Source: Allium sativum
Lineage: Eukaryota; Streptophyta; Magnoliopsida; Asparagales; Amaryllidaceae
Length of the DNA stretch: 64,000 nt
NCBI GenBank assembly: GCA_030737875.1
Contig: CM060912.1
Span: forward strand, 210,441,231-210,505,230
Direction: 5' to 3'
Both the position numbers and the translations under genes were made by a program. The notes beneath the pieces were generated by a model that worked only from the letters and a program-made list of their open reading frames with translations, had not been told where the DNA came from and did not search any database. Positions 36,012-49,613 of this stretch are shown here, in pieces. Every line of letters starts with the position of its first letter. Position 1 is the first letter of the stretch.

Positions 36012-36196
36012 GAGCGACAGGTGGTCCCAAACCTTGTCAAGGTCGGAATCCAATTTCCAATAAGTGCCTACGGGTTTTGTTTGTATATATATACGTGGAG
36101 CGTGAGATGCAAACGTTCCACTAGATTGATATTTACTTATATTTAGACACTATGATAATATCAGAAAAGATATTGATTTCGAAAACTGTTTGGGGT

Positions 36197-36368
36197 ATCG
36201 TAAGGTAAAAACCGTCCGTGTTTATGTGTGGATTTGGTCTTACGATTACCTTTTCCTTTCAAAAGGATTTTAACTTTAAAATCAAGTTGTGTGATACCTA
36301 AATGTTGTGCGAGTTTTTTTCTCACTCTGGTTCACCAGACTGACCCGGTGTTTTGTAAATGCTCGGGT
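36197..36368 (+). other. Conserved LTR 3' hairpin domain, element A LTR1
   Basis: Hairpin 1 pairs ATCGTAAG (36197-36204) with CTTACGAT (36239-36246), with ACC/GGT and TCC/GGA inside. Hairpin 2 is TCTGG (36326-36330) with CCAGA (36335-36339), where B, C and D2 have CAGTC/GACTG. Hairpin 3 is ACCCG (36343-36347) with CGGGT (36364-36368). Confidence 0.7.
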
Positions 36369-36759
36369 TAGCCCAAGGTGTACTGGTTCAGGTTATTAGG
36401 TACTGAGAAGTCCAGAGACGAGCTGGAGACGATCAGACATATGAAAGCTAGTATTTATTCCGCTGTGTATATGAGGACAGATTATCAAAACTGTCCATAT
36501 GTGTATTGTACTCTGATATTGTAAGTATTTTAAAGATTTTAGTAAAGATTTATTTCTGTATTATATTTTGATCCGCTGCGATGTGAGACTCTGTGTTGAT
36601 TCCTCTTCTTCTTTTATTCTAACTTTCTTTCTTTCTTATCTCACCCTCTAATTTGTTTCTATAAACGTTCCAGTGTTCTCGGTGTTGGAAGGTCATCATG
36701 AGTACGGTAAAGGGTATTTATGTCGATTTTCGAAGCCGAAATCTGCTGGGTCGTTACAG

Positions 36760-36771
36760 TGGTATCAGAGC
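36760..36771 (+). promoter_or_regulatory. Primer binding site, internal copy 1 of element A
   Basis: TGGTATCAGAGC, complementary to the 3' end of initiator-Met tRNA, starts one base after the LTR. Confidence 0.92.
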
Positions 36772-37319
36772 TATTGGTTGAGTAGCAACCTTGGCTCTGT
36801 AGCGTAACTCAATAGAGATGGGGTTAGTAACACCCTAGATTGAGTTTGAGTGTATACATATATATGAGAGCGTATTTGTAAGATTTCATATGCAAATGTT
36901 TTGTACTGTGTTATTTGACTAGTTCAAGTGTTGAGAAGCATTGAACTAGTGAATTGACATGATACGGTTTTATAAAGAGGGTAAATGAAATAATTTTACC
37001 CAATGTATATTTTTATATAGGAAAAGGAATTTATTTTCTATATTATAGTGATGTGGGTTGATTTGTTTGTTCTGATTGATTTGACTTGAAATCAAATTTG
37101 AATTTTGAGATAAAGTTGAACTGATTAGAAAATCAATTCGTCAATTGAATCGAATATGGAAGTAAAACTGAACCTGGTTAAGTAAAACCAATTTAAGAGT
37201 AAATTTAAAAAGAATGAATTCAAATAAATTGGTATTTAAAAATTAAATGGATGAATAAATTGGGATTCAAATTAAGTGGGTTGCCATTTGGATTTTGAAT
37301 TTTCTTTTCAAAGAAGCTG

Positions 37320-37379
37320 AGGCCCAGAGTGGTAGCGATAGTCATACCGATCGAGCCATGCAGAGGGAGTGCTGGCGAG
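37320..37379 (+). pseudogene. Residual coding-like block in internal region 1
   Basis: One frame reads RPRVVAIVIPIEPCRGSAGE and stops soon after. The matching block of LTR J's element (minus strand, 61924-61956) reads PIEPYKGGAGE. Of seven differences over those 11 codons four are silent third-base changes. This fits a relic of a polyprotein end; I do not recognise a domain. Confidence 0.3.
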
Positions 37380-37498
37380 ATTTTAGAAAATTTTAGAGTT
37401 TGAATTTATTTTGAATTTAATTCAATGGTAATGATTTTAAAAATAATACGGTTCGAAATCTTCTTCTTACTTTGCAATTTCGAGGACGAAATTATTCT

Positions 37499-37511
37499 AA
37501 GGGGGGAAGAA
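37499..37511 (+). promoter_or_regulatory. Polypurine tract, copy 1 of element A
   Basis: AAGGGGGGAAGAA directly abuts LTR2, the plus-strand primer for reverse transcription. Confidence 0.92.
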
Positions 37512-40500
37512 TGTAATATCCCAGATTTTTCGGCCATTTAAATTCAAATATTTAAATTTGTTTATATATTATATTTGAAATATAATGGATTTTAATCGAA
37601 TTTATTTATTTAAATAGAGTTTGAATATATATATTTATATATTAATTAAAACGAGCTCGAAACGTCGCGGTAGTTCGAAATTTTCGATTTGAACTTTAAC
37701 TGAATATACAGGATCCAATATAAGTCGGATTTCTGTGAAACGAGACACGTTTGAACCGGTTCGATGATATTTTTCTAATGAAAGAGAGAAATCGAAATTT
37801 CAGCTTATAGATTTCAAGTTACGTCCAATTGAAATTTCTAAATAATCGCTATGGAATTCGTTTTTAAATTATAACGATTTAATTATTTATATTAAAGATT
37901 TTATATAAATGGAATATTATTTTAAGCCAGAATTTCAATGTTGAAGTTTTGAATTTTATACCATTTGAAATTGAAACTGTTATTTTATGATATTTATTTA
38001 ACATCGTTGAAATTAGTTGTTCATGTTTAATTTGTGTATATGGTATGATATGACATTTACGAATAACACGACATTTATGAATAGCCACCTAAAGTTTGGT
38101 ACTACATACACAACAAACAAACCTACTATATGTACATGAATGAAAACTGGAACGTATGTTTATATTAAAACTGAAACCAAAAAATTTATATATGTATATA
38201 GTCAACAAGCATAGTGGGAAGGCTAAGATGAATAAACAATATATATATATATTATCATTATTTTTACAGACAATAAAAGGTCCGCATACCCAAATCAGTA
38301 AACAACAAAAGGGAATATAAATTGAACAAAAATATGAACAGGTAAAGTAAAGAATATGACAATTCTAATTTTTATTATGACCATACAAACAATATACATG
38401 ATTTTATTTACAGATTCTTGATTTCAAAAACAAGTAAGAAATCAACATATCCATTCGATCAACTTCTTCTTTCTCTTTTCCTTGCCGAACCATGAATCCC
38501 TCTCGATCAGTTGAGATCTGCGAAAGAAGAAGAAAGAACCCATTAGAGGGATGATTTCATAATAGTAATGTACAACAAAAGAAAAAAAATATATAATAAT
38601 ACGGGGTATGAAGGCACAATGAACTAAACATGGTGCCAGACAGGAGTATGAAGGCATGGGTATGAACACACTATAACAGTCTCAGGCAAGTGTTCAGTAA
38701 CACATATGCAAGTCAATATTTAGATACATATATATTTACATACAGTTCGAAAAAGATTGAACATTTATGTATACAAGAATACATATGCAGTTGAAAATAG
38801 GTGGCCATTCATTATAATACTAGCTACATGTGCAGATAACTATTCATGCCATTTCATTTATATAAAATAAATTGAACACAATGAACGTTGAAGTTATATC
38901 GAATTACCAGAGTATGTTTACAGTGCTATCTAGAACTTGTCGCAACACATGATATGCATGTTCAAGTTAAAACTATAGGAGTAGGTTATCAAGTTCAAGT
39001 ACAAATACACTGTCGGCATATATGTTCAACAGCCGCTTAAGCAAGACTGAGGTGATGCGGTAACGCGAAGTACTAAAACCGTTTCAAGCTTAATATGGCA
39101 AGTACCAAGAGGGAAAAACCATATCTAAATTGGTTCAAGAAAGATAAGGCAGAAATGACCTCTAGTAAACCAGACAGTCGAAGGGATTCAATATCTAGGA
39201 CAAGCCATAACAACACGAAAAACTAAAAGGATTCAATTATTAATTAACACCTTCATAGGCACAGCTAAAAGAATTAGCACTGCATAGCCAAATAGCTAAG
39301 AAACAGCTAAGAACATGACTGATATGCGTATGTGTATAAAAAAAATAAAAAAAATTTGTATGGCTAAATCAAACAGGAAACTCACATGTATATACAGTAA
39401 AATTCAGGTACGAATTTAGTGTTCATACATTTAAAAATGGAAACAGGAAATCTACAATACAGGTTCTAAATCTATGAATGGAATAGACAATTCATCATCT
39501 ACCCTAGTTCGACCAGAAATCTATCTCGAACAGATAAATAAGTGTCGGAAAATCCTATACCAACAATCTGAACCAAAATCTAAATTTCAGATTCGAATTC
39601 CGTTGACATAACCATTCATAACCATAGATGGACAGTGATCCTATCTACAATCAAAAACCGCTACTATAAATAAGGGTCACGGCATGGTGTTTCATACATC
39701 ACAAACCACACAAACACACAGTCAATCAAAGAAAATCCCATTCGAGAATCAGAAAAAAATCAAAATAAATATTACTGCAATTTAAAATCAAGGGAAAGGA
39801 AAAACTTATCTTTCGGATTCTTGGATGGAGTTGCTGTCGAAGCCATTCGAAGTCCAAACAATGAAGTCGTTCGAAGCCGTTCTTGGATGGATGGATCTGC
39901 AGTGGATCGATTGAAGAGGAGAACCAGGGGTAGATCGAAGGAGGAGTGGTGGTTGCGATGTCGAACTCCGGTGTTGATGAAATTAGAAAGGGGATTAGGG
40001 TTTTGTTGATTTCGGTTTTGATAAAAATGTGGAGGCGGCTGTTGAAATGAATTAGAGGATCGGTGGAAGGGTTTTTAAGGAGTAACGGGTCGGGTTGGAA
40101 AAGGTTGGGCCGAGGTTAAGGTAAGAAGCCCAAGTTTATTTTCAAAATAAAATCCATGTTATAATTTAAATTATAAACTTGTTTATACGATTTCGGGCTC
40201 ATACGTTAACAGATTTCAACGCGGTCAGTTGTGTTGGGACCGTGGAGACGAGTAATTCAAGATGGAGCAGGCCTAGTCCGGATCTGAAGTGATCGGAATA
40301 TTTATTCGAATTAAACGTCAGTTTAATTCGATTAAAAACCAGATATTATCGACAAATTTAAATCGAGGTGAGTTAAACTCACTCAGCTCTTCCCATTTAT
40401 ATTTTATATAAGTTGGGTTTTTAATTTGCGTGTTCTGGTTGTTAGTGATTGACTGTTTGCTAGTGATATATATTTATCGTTGATTCAATTTCTGAAATTT

Positions 40501-43464
40501 TAAACGGTCGATTAATTTCAGTAAAACACCAATCGTGTTGATTTGACCCAAATAAAATCATTTCCCTTGATAGATCACATTTATAAACACATTTGAAATT
40601 GGTTGAATTGTTTGGACTGTGTGACTTGGCTGTTGGTTGATCGATGATCGTTATAGAAATTATCAGGAATGGTTGATTATGATTGATTTGTTGAACCTTA
40701 TTTCAACATCTGTTCTGATGTTAAACAATGGGTAGTGTGGTTGGGTAATTGGAATCACCTGGTTTATAAATCAATCGATTTATAAAATATGGTTTTATCG
40801 ACAGTGAGTCAATAATATTTGAGTTATAAATACATATTATAACGAAATTAGATTTTGAAAGTTATTACATTGAAAGGTTATTTTAAAAGGGGAATAAATA
40901 ATTATTTATTTATTTATTCAAGGTTTATATAGAAATTGTGAAATGGTTTTTATAAAACAAACTTCTTACGTTGATAAGAATTATAAATAGAAGGGCAAGA
41001 GATAACCTAGCAGTTAAGTATTTGATTAATCGTGGTCGTTTTTAAGGTTATTTGAGTTAATTATATTTTAATTAATTTAAAGAAGGAGTTAAATGGAATT
41101 AGTTAAAAGAATAACCATGTTTTATGTGTCGACCATTTAAACTAAGTTAGATTTTAAATTGGTGAAATAACTTAATTGGTTAAGCTTAGTAAAGTTTTAA
41201 AAAGGAGATTTATTTATTATAAAATAAAGGAGTTAACAAATTTGAAATGATTTAGGTCGAAGTAAATAATCACTTCTTAAATGTAACACATTTAAGTAAC
41301 CAAGTTGAAATGGAAATGGTCGAGCGTTGGTAAGAAGCTATAGATGTGTTTATATTTTGAACTGGAGTTTTAATCAGGTAATAAAGAATTCTAAATGAAT
41401 ACGATAGCCTAAATGAAAGGTTTTACTTAAGATTTGAATTAAGTAAAAGAGAGGTGAAGATGAAAAGGGTTTATATTAAACCCGGAATTTATAAACAAAG
41501 TTTATAAATGGAATATGAGTTCGAGTGTCATTTTGAATTCGAATAAGGGAATTAAGTTAAGCCAAAAGAATTGGAAAGAAATTTCTCGAGGAAGAAATTT
41601 AAAAGTGAGCTTGGTAAACGAGAATTAGAAATAGGAATTGAAATAATAATATCGGTTTTTGAATTACAACTCGTATTTATCTAAAGGTAAGAACGTGGTT
41701 GATCAAGGTCTGAGAGGTAATTAAAATACCCCAACTTAAACGACTGCGGGATTATCCAAAGATAATACTAGTTGGTAATGGCGAGAGTGTGATAAGATTT
41801 TCCAAAGTAAATGATACGAGATGATATTTTCCCTAGTAACAGAATTGGGCGATTAATTTTGAAAGGCAAGTGATGCTGAATACTAGACCAGTGAATCTAT
41901 TTTTATTTTTATGGATGTTTACTTGATAGTTAAATAACCGACTATCAAGTCTGATCTTTACGATTGTTCGTATGGAAAGACTGGGATCGAATGTTTATTC
42001 GAAAACCATTACATCCAACTAATACGAAATATATAGAAGAGATCAAGAGAAGATCGAGATGGAGCATGTGAAGGCCATAGATTTTCATAAAACGGAAGAA
42101 CCACTTACAATCTCTGATTCGACCCGGAGATATACTGGGGTTCTGTCGTGGTTGAAACTGTGGATTGCAAGGACGATCACTACTGATCCATGGGGTGATT
42201 CCTATATTGGATGCAGTAGGAGAGTACCTTCGGTTCGTCCTGTTCCTGGATAACTGGTATAGACGGATGTCTGACAGAGTAGTTCTTAAAAATCACGTAC
42301 GTTGATTTTTACAAACGTGTCTCTGTTATTGGCGGAGAGGGGCACCTCTCTAGCTTAACGACCAGAATATTTTTGTGGACGTCAATTAGTGATTTGGCGG
42401 ATCTGACGATGTGGCATTCAAATGTATGATGATCAGATGTGTTCTGACCTCAAGCCTCATCAACCGGGAGATGACAAAAAATCGGGCAGGTAGCATGGCT
42501 ATGTGGGTCGCTCCCATTAGGGTGTATAATCACCTATCTAGAGAAATTCCTTTTGTTTCTTGTTCTATCGATTCTGCCCATTTGGGAACGGTGGTTTGAG
42601 TCCAACCGTTGGTGATATACATTCGATACACTCAAGCGAAATGAGTGGTCGGTCATGTGAGGACCGGGTTGCAAGACGTTCTTGTTGAACCCAGTGTATT
42701 CACCTCTAAAGATACACGAGCGGCAGGTGGTCCCAAACCTTGTCAAGGTCGGAATCCAATTTCCAATAAGTGCCTACGGGTTTTGTTTGTATATATATAC
42801 GTGGAGCGTGAGATGCAAACGTTCCACTAGATTGATATTTACTTATATTTAGACACTATGATAATATCAGAAAAGATATTGATTTCGAAAACTGTTTGGG
42901 GTATCGTAAGGTAAAAACCGTCCGTGTTTATGTGTGGATTTGGTCTTACGATTACCTTTTCCTTTCAAAAGGATTTTAACTTTAAAATCAAGTTGTGTGA
43001 TACCTAAATGTTGTGCGAGTTTTTTTCTCACTCTGGTTCACCAGACTGACCCGGTGTTTTGTAAATGCTCGGGTTAGCCCAAGGTGTACTGGTTCAGGTT
43101 ATTAGGTACTGAGAAGTCCAGAGACGAGCTGGAGACGATCAGACATATGAAAGCTAGTATTTATTCCGCTGTGTATATGAGGACAGATTATCAAAACTGT
43201 CCATATGTGTATTGTACTCTGATATTGTAAGTATTTTAAAGATTTTAGTAAAGATTTATTTCTGTATTATATTTTGATCCGCTGCGATGTGAGACTCTGT
43301 GTTGATTCCTCTTCTTCTTTTATTCTAACTTTCTTTCTTTCTTATCTCACCCTCTAATTTGTTTCTATAAACGTTCCAGTGTTCTCGGTGTTGGAAGGTC
43401 ATCATGAGTACGGTAAAGGGTATTTATGTCGATTTTCGAAGCCGAAATCTGCTGGGTCGTTACA
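37512..43464 (+). repeat. LTR2 of element A (5953 bp), recombinant
   Basis: Positions up to at least 37989 carry LTR3-type bases (for example CCCAGATTTTT, GTCGCGGTAG, TTATGATATT). From 38157 onward it carries LTR1-type bases (GTATGTTTATATT, CCAAAAAATTT). The crossover therefore lies in the roughly 170 bp between. It keeps the TATA box (39665), leader hairpin (40307-40330), palindrome (40367-40386) and 3' hairpin domain (42903-43074). Confidence 0.92.
42903..43074 (+). other. Conserved LTR 3' hairpin domain, element A LTR2
   Basis: Same stems as LTR1: ATCGTAAG (42903-42910) with CTTACGAT (42945-42952), TCTGG/CCAGA, and ACCCG/CGGGT ending at 43074. Confidence 0.7.
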
Positions 43465-44217
43465 GTGGTATCAGAGCTATTGGTTGAGTAGCAACCTTGG
43501 CTCTGTAGCGTAACTCAATAGAGATGGGGTTAGTAACACCCTAGATTGAGTTTGAGTGTATACATATATATGAGAGCGTATTTGTAAGATTTCATATGCA
43601 AATGTTTTGTATTGTGTTATTTGACTAGTTCAAGTGTTGAGAAGCATTGAACTAGTGAATTGACATGATACGGTTTTATAAAGAGGGTAAATGAAATAAT
43701 TTTACCCAATGTATATTTTTATATAGGAAAAGGAATTTATTTTCTATATTATAGTGATGTGGGTTGATTTGTTTGTTCTGATTGATTTGACTTGAAATCA
43801 AATTTGAATTTTGAGATAAAGTTGAACTGATTAGAAAATCAATTCGTCAATTGAATCGAATATGGAAGTAAAACTGAACCTGGTTAAGTAAAACCAATTT
43901 AAGAGTAAATTTAAAAAGAATGAATTCAAATAAATTGGTATTTAAAAATTAAATGGATGAATAAATTGGGATTCAAATTAAGTGGGTTGCCATTTGGATT
44001 TTGAATTTTCTTTTCAAAGAAGCTGAGGCCCAGAGTGGCAGCGATAGTCATACCGATCGAGCCATGCAGAGGGAGTGCTGGCGAGATTTTAGAAAATTTT
44101 AGAGTTTGAATTTATTTTGAATTTAATTCAATGGTAATGATTTTAAAAATAATACGGTTCGAAATCTTCTTCTTACTTTGCAATTTCGAGGACGAAATTA
44201 TTCTAAGGGGGGAAGAA
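43465..44217 (+). other. Internal region 2 of element A (753 bp)
   Basis: The same length as internal region 1 and nearly identical. Differences seen are TATTGTG for TACTGTG near 43610 and GGCAGC for GGTAGC near 44038. The polypurine tract AAGGGGGGAAGAA ends at 44217. Confidence 0.92.
43466..43477 (+). promoter_or_regulatory. Primer binding site, internal copy 2 of element A
   Basis: TGGTATCAGAGC, identical to the first copy and in the same position relative to the LTR end. Confidence 0.92.
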
Positions 44218-47010
44218 TGTAATATCCCAGATTTTTCGGCCATTTAAATTCAAATATTTAAATTTGTTTATATATTATATTTGAAATATAATGGATTTTA
44301 ATCGAATTTATTTATTTAAATAGAGTTTGAATATATATATTTATATATTAATTAAAACGAGCTCGAAACGTCGCGGTAGTTCGAAATTTTCGATTTGAAC
44401 TTTAACTGAATATACAGGATCCAATATAAGTCGGATTTCTGTGAAACGAGACACGTTTGAACCGGTTCGATGATATTTTTCTAATGAAAGAGAGAAATCG
44501 AAATTTCAGCTTATAGATTTCAAGTTACGTCCAATTGAAATTTCTAAATAATCGCTATGGAATTCGTTTTTAAATTATAACGATTTAATTATTTATATTA
44601 AAGATTTTATATAAATGGAATATTATTTTAAGCCAGAATTTCAATGTTGAAGTTTTGAATTTTATACCATTTGAAATTGAAACTGTTATTTTATGATATT
44701 TATTTAACATCGTTGAAATTAGTTGTTCATGTTTAATTTGTGTATATGGTATGATATGACATTTACGAATAACACGACATTTATGAATAGCCACCTAAAG
44801 TTTGGTACTACATACACAACAAACAAACCTACTATATGTACATGAATGAAAACTGGAACGTACGTTTATATTAAAACTGAAACCAAGAAATATATATATG
44901 TATATAGTCAACAAGCATAGTGGGAAGGCTAAGATGAATAAACAATATATATTATCATTATTTTTACAGACAATAAAAGGTTCGCATACCCAAATCATTA
45001 AACAACAAAAAGGAATATAAATTGAACAAAAATATGAACAACTAAAAGTAAAGAATATGACAATTCTAATTTTTATTATGACCATACAAACAATATACAT
45101 GATTTTATTTACAGATTCTTGATTTCAAAAACAAGTAAGAAATCAACATATCCTTTCGATCAACTTCTTCTTTCTCTTTTCCTTGCCGAACCATGAATCC
45201 CTCTCGATCAGTTGAGATCTGCGAAAGAAGAAGAAAGAACCCATTAGAGGGATGATTTCATAATAGTAATGTACAACAAAAGAAATATATATATATATAT
45301 ATAATAATACGGGGTATGAAGGCACAATGAACTAAACATGGTGCCAGACAGGAGTATGAAGGCAGGAGTATGAACACGCTATAACAGTCTCAGGCAAGTG
45401 TTCAGTAACACATATGCAAGTCAATATTTAGATACATATATATTTGCATACAGTTCGAAAAGATTGAACATTTATGTATACAAGAATACATATGCAGTTC
45501 AAAATAGGTGGCCATTCATTATAATACTAGCTACATGTGCAGATAACTATTCATGTCATTTCATTTATATAAAATAAATTGAACACAATGAACGTTGAAG
45601 TTATATTGAATTACCAGAGTATGTTTACAGTGCTATCTAGAACTTGTCGCAACACATGATATGCATGTTCAAGTTAAAACTATAGGAGTAGGTTATCAAG
45701 TTCAAGTACAAATACACTGTCGGCATATATGTTCAACAGCCGCTTAAGCAAGACTGAGGTGATGCGGTAACGCGAAGTACTAAAACCGTTTCAATCTTAA
45801 TATGGCAAGTACCAAGAGTGAAAAACCATATCTGAATTGGTTCAAGAAAGATAAGGCAGAAATGACCTCTAGTAAACCAGACAGTCGAAGGGATTCAATA
45901 TCTAGGACAAGCCATAACAACACGAAAAACTAAAAGGATTCAATTATTAATTAACACCTTCATAGGCACAGCTAAAAGAATTAGCACTGCATTGCCAAAT
46001 AGCTAAGAAACAGCTAAGAACATGACTGATATGCGTATGTGTGTATAAAAAATAAATTGTATGGCCAAATCAAACAGGAAACTCACATATATATATACAG
46101 TAAAATTCAGGTATGAATTACTATTCATACATTTAAAAATAAAAACAGGAAATCTACAATACAGGTTCTAAATCTCTGAATGGAATAGACAATTCATCAT
46201 CTACCCTAGTTCGACCAGAAATCCATCTCGAACAGATAAATAATTATGGGAAAATCCTATACCAACAATCTGAACCAAAATCTAAATTTCAGATTCGAAT
46301 TCCATTGACATAACCATTCATAACCATTGATGGACAGTGATCCTATCTACAATCAAAAACCGCTACTAAAATTCAGGGTCACGGCATGGTGTTTCATACA
46401 TCACAAACCACACAAACACACATGGTCAATCAAAGAAAATCCCATTTGAGAATCAGAAAAAAATCAAAATAAATATTACTGCAATTTAAAATCAAGGGAA
46501 AGGAAAAACTTAGCTTTCGGATTCTTGGATGGAGTTGCTGTCGAAGCCGTTCGAAGTCCAAACGATGAAGCCGTTCGAAGTCGTTCTTGGATGGATGGAT
46601 CTGCAGCGGATCGATTGAAGAGGAGAACCAGGGGTAGATCGAAGGAGGAGTGGTGGTTGCGACGTCGAACTGCGGTGTTGATGAAATCAGAAAGGGGATT
46701 AGGATTTTGTTGATTTCGGTTTTGATAAAAATGTGGAGGCGGCTGTTGAAATGAATTAGAGGATCGGTGGAAGGGTTTTTAAGGAGTAACGGGTCGGGTT
46801 TGAAAAGGTTGGGCCGAGGTTAAGGTAAGAAGCCCAAGTTTATTTTCAAAATAAAATCCATGTTATAATTTAAATTATAAACTTGTTTATACGATTTCGG
46901 GCTCATACGTTAACAGATTTCAACGCGGTTAGTTGCGTTGGGACCGTGAAGACGAGTACTTCGAGATGGAGCAGGCCTAGTCCGGATCTGAAGTGACTAG
47001 AATTTTTATT

Positions 47011-47090
47011 CGAATTAAACGCCAGTTTAATTCGATTAAAAACCAGATATTATCGACAAATTTAAATCGAGGTGAGTTAAACTCACTCAG
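47011..47090 (+). promoter_or_regulatory. Leader hairpin plus GTGAGT palindrome, element A LTR3
   Basis: CGAATTAAAC/GTTTAATTCG with loop GCCA, then GGTGAGTTAAACTCACTCAG at 47071-47090. Both stems are unchanged although this LTR has diverged elsewhere. Confidence 0.6.
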
Positions 47091-49613
47091 CTCTTCCCAT
47101 TTATATTTTATATAAATTGGGTTTTTAATTTGCCTGTTCTGGTTGTTAGTGATTGACTGTTTGCTAGTGATATATATTTATCATTGATTCAATTTCTGAA
47201 ATTTTAAACGGTCGATTAATTTCAGTAAAACACCAATCGTGTTGATTTGACCCAAATAAAATTATTTCCCTTGATAGATCACATTTATAAACACATTTGA
47301 AATTGGTTGAATTGTTTGGACTGTGTGACTTGGCTGTTGGTTGATCGATGATCGTTATAGAAATTATCAGGAATGGTTGATTATGATTGATTTGTTGAAC
47401 CTTATTTCAACATCTGTTCTGATGTTAAACAATGGGTAGTGTGGTTGGGTAATTGGCATCACCTGGTTTATAAATCAATTGATTTATAAAATATGGTTTT
47501 ATCGACAGTGAATCAATAATATTTGAGTTATAAATACATATTATAATGAAATTAGATTTTGAAAGTTATTACATTGAAAGGTTATTTTAAAAGGGGAATA
47601 AATAATTATTTATTTATTTATTCAAGGTTTATATAGAAATTGTGAAATGGTTTTTATAAAATAAACTTCTTACGTTGATAAGAATTATAAATAGAAGGGC
47701 AAGAGATAACCTAGCAGTTAAGTATTTGATTAATCGTGGTTGTTTAAGGTTATTTGAGTTAATTATATTTTAATTAATTTAAAGAAGGAGTTAAATGGAA
47801 TTAGTTAAAAGAATAACCATGTTTTGTGTGTCGACCATTTAAACTAAGTTAGATTTTAAATTGGTGAAATAACTTAATTAGTTAAGCTTAGTAAAGTTTT
47901 AAAAAGGAGATTTATTTATTATAAAATAAAGGAGTTAACAAATTTTAAATGATTTAGGTCGAAGTAAATAATCACTTCTTAAATGTAACACATTTAAGTA
48001 ACCAAGTTGAAATGGAAATGGTCGAGCGTTGGTAAGAAGCTATAGATGAGTTTATATTTTGAACTGGAGTTTTAATCAGGTAATAAAGAATTCTAAATGA
48101 ATACGATAGCCTAAATGAAAGGTTTTACTTAAGATTTGAATTAAGTAAAAGAGAGGTGAAGATGAAAAGGGTTTATATTAAACCCGGAATTTATAAACAA
48201 AGTTTATAAATGGAATATGAGTTTGAGTGTCATTTTGAATTCGAATAAGGGAATTAAGTTAAGCCAAAAGAATTGGAAAGAGATTTCTCGAGGAAGAAAT
48301 TTAAAAGTGAGCTTGGTAAACGAGAATTGGAAATAGGAATTGAAATAATAATATCGGTTTTTGAATTACAACTCGTATTTATCTAAAGGTAAGAACGTGG
48401 TTGATCAAGGTCTGAGAGGTAATTAAAATACCCCAACTTGAACGACTGCGGGATTATCCAAAGATAATACTAGTTGGTAATGGCGAGAGTGTGATAAGAT
48501 TTTCCAAAGTAAATGATACGAGTTGATATTTTCCCTAGTAACAGAATTGGGTGATAAATTTTGAAAGCCAAGTGATGCTGAATACTAGACCAGTGAATCT
48601 ATTTTTATTTTTTATGGATATTTACTTGATAGTTAAATAACCGACTATCAAGTCTGATCTTTACGATTGTTGGTATGGAAAGACCGGGATCGAATGTTTA
48701 TTCAAAAACCATTCCATCCAACAAATACGAAATATATAGAAGAGATCAAGAGACGATCGAGATGGAGCATGTGAAGACCATAGATTTTCATAAAACGGAA
48801 GAACCACTTACAATCTCTGATTCGACCTGGAGATATACTGGGGTTCTGTCATGGTTGAAACTGTGGATTGCAAGGACGATCGCTACTGATCCATGGGGTG
48901 ATTCCTATATTGGATGCAGTAGGAGAGCACCTTCGGTTCGTCCTGTTCCTGAATGACTGGTATGGACGGATGTCTGACAGAGTAGTTTTAAAAAATCACG
49001 TACGTTGATTTTTACAAACGTATCTCTGTTAGTGGCGGAGATGGGCACCTCTCTAGATTAATGACCAGAATATTTTTGTGGACGTCAATTAGTGATTTGG
49101 CGGATCTGACGATGTGGCATTCGAAGTGTATGATGATCAGATGTGTTCTGACCTCAAACCTCATCAACCGAGAGATGACAAAAAATCGGGCAGGCAGCAT
49201 GGCTATGTGGGTCGCTCCCATTAGGGTGTATAATCACCTATCTAGAGAAATTCCTTTTGTTTCTTGTTCTATCGATTCTGCCCATTCGGGAACGGTGGTT
49301 TGAGTCCAACCGTTGGTGATATACATTCGATACACTCAAGCGAAATGAGTGGTCGGTCATGTGAGGGCCGGGTTGCAAGACGTTCTTGTTGAACCCAGTG
49401 TATTCGCCTTTAGAGATACACGACGGCAGGTGTTATCATACCTTGTCAAGGTCGGAATCCAATTTCCAATAAGTGCCTACGGGTTTTGTTTGTATATATA
49501 TATATATATACGTGGAGCGTGAGATGCAAGTGTTCCACTAGATTGATATTTACTTGTATTTAGACACTATGATAATATCATAAAAGATATTGATTTCGAA
49601 AACTGTTTAGGTT

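Larger units (their letters stand above)
30803..36758 (+). repeat. LTR1 of element A (5956 bp)
   Basis: It starts TGTAATATCCC and ends GGGTCGTTACA. It contains a TATAAATA promoter at 32959, a sense leader, an upstream hairpin (33601-33624), the GTGAGT palindrome (33661-33680), a long AT-rich middle, and the hairpin-rich 3' domain (35950-36400). Its first 480 bp differ from LTR2 and LTR3 at about 11 positions; after that it is almost identical to LTR2. Confidence 0.93.
36759..37511 (+). other. Internal region 1 of element A (753 bp)
   Basis: It holds the primer site, AT-rich sequence with no frame above 60 codons, a short conserved block (37320-37379) and the TTCGAGGACGAAATT segment before the polypurine tract. 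In frame the last reads FEDE, as at the C-terminus of many plant Ty3 polyproteins. It differs from internal region 2 at two positions that I noticed. Confidence 0.9.

Noticed and set aside
30803..43464. Simple assembly duplication as the explanation of the 6.7-kb tandem copies
   Set aside because: A collapsed or duplicated contig would not give a middle LTR that is LTR3-type at its start and LTR1-type after one switch point, with private substitutions in each copy. It is not fully excluded without reads.
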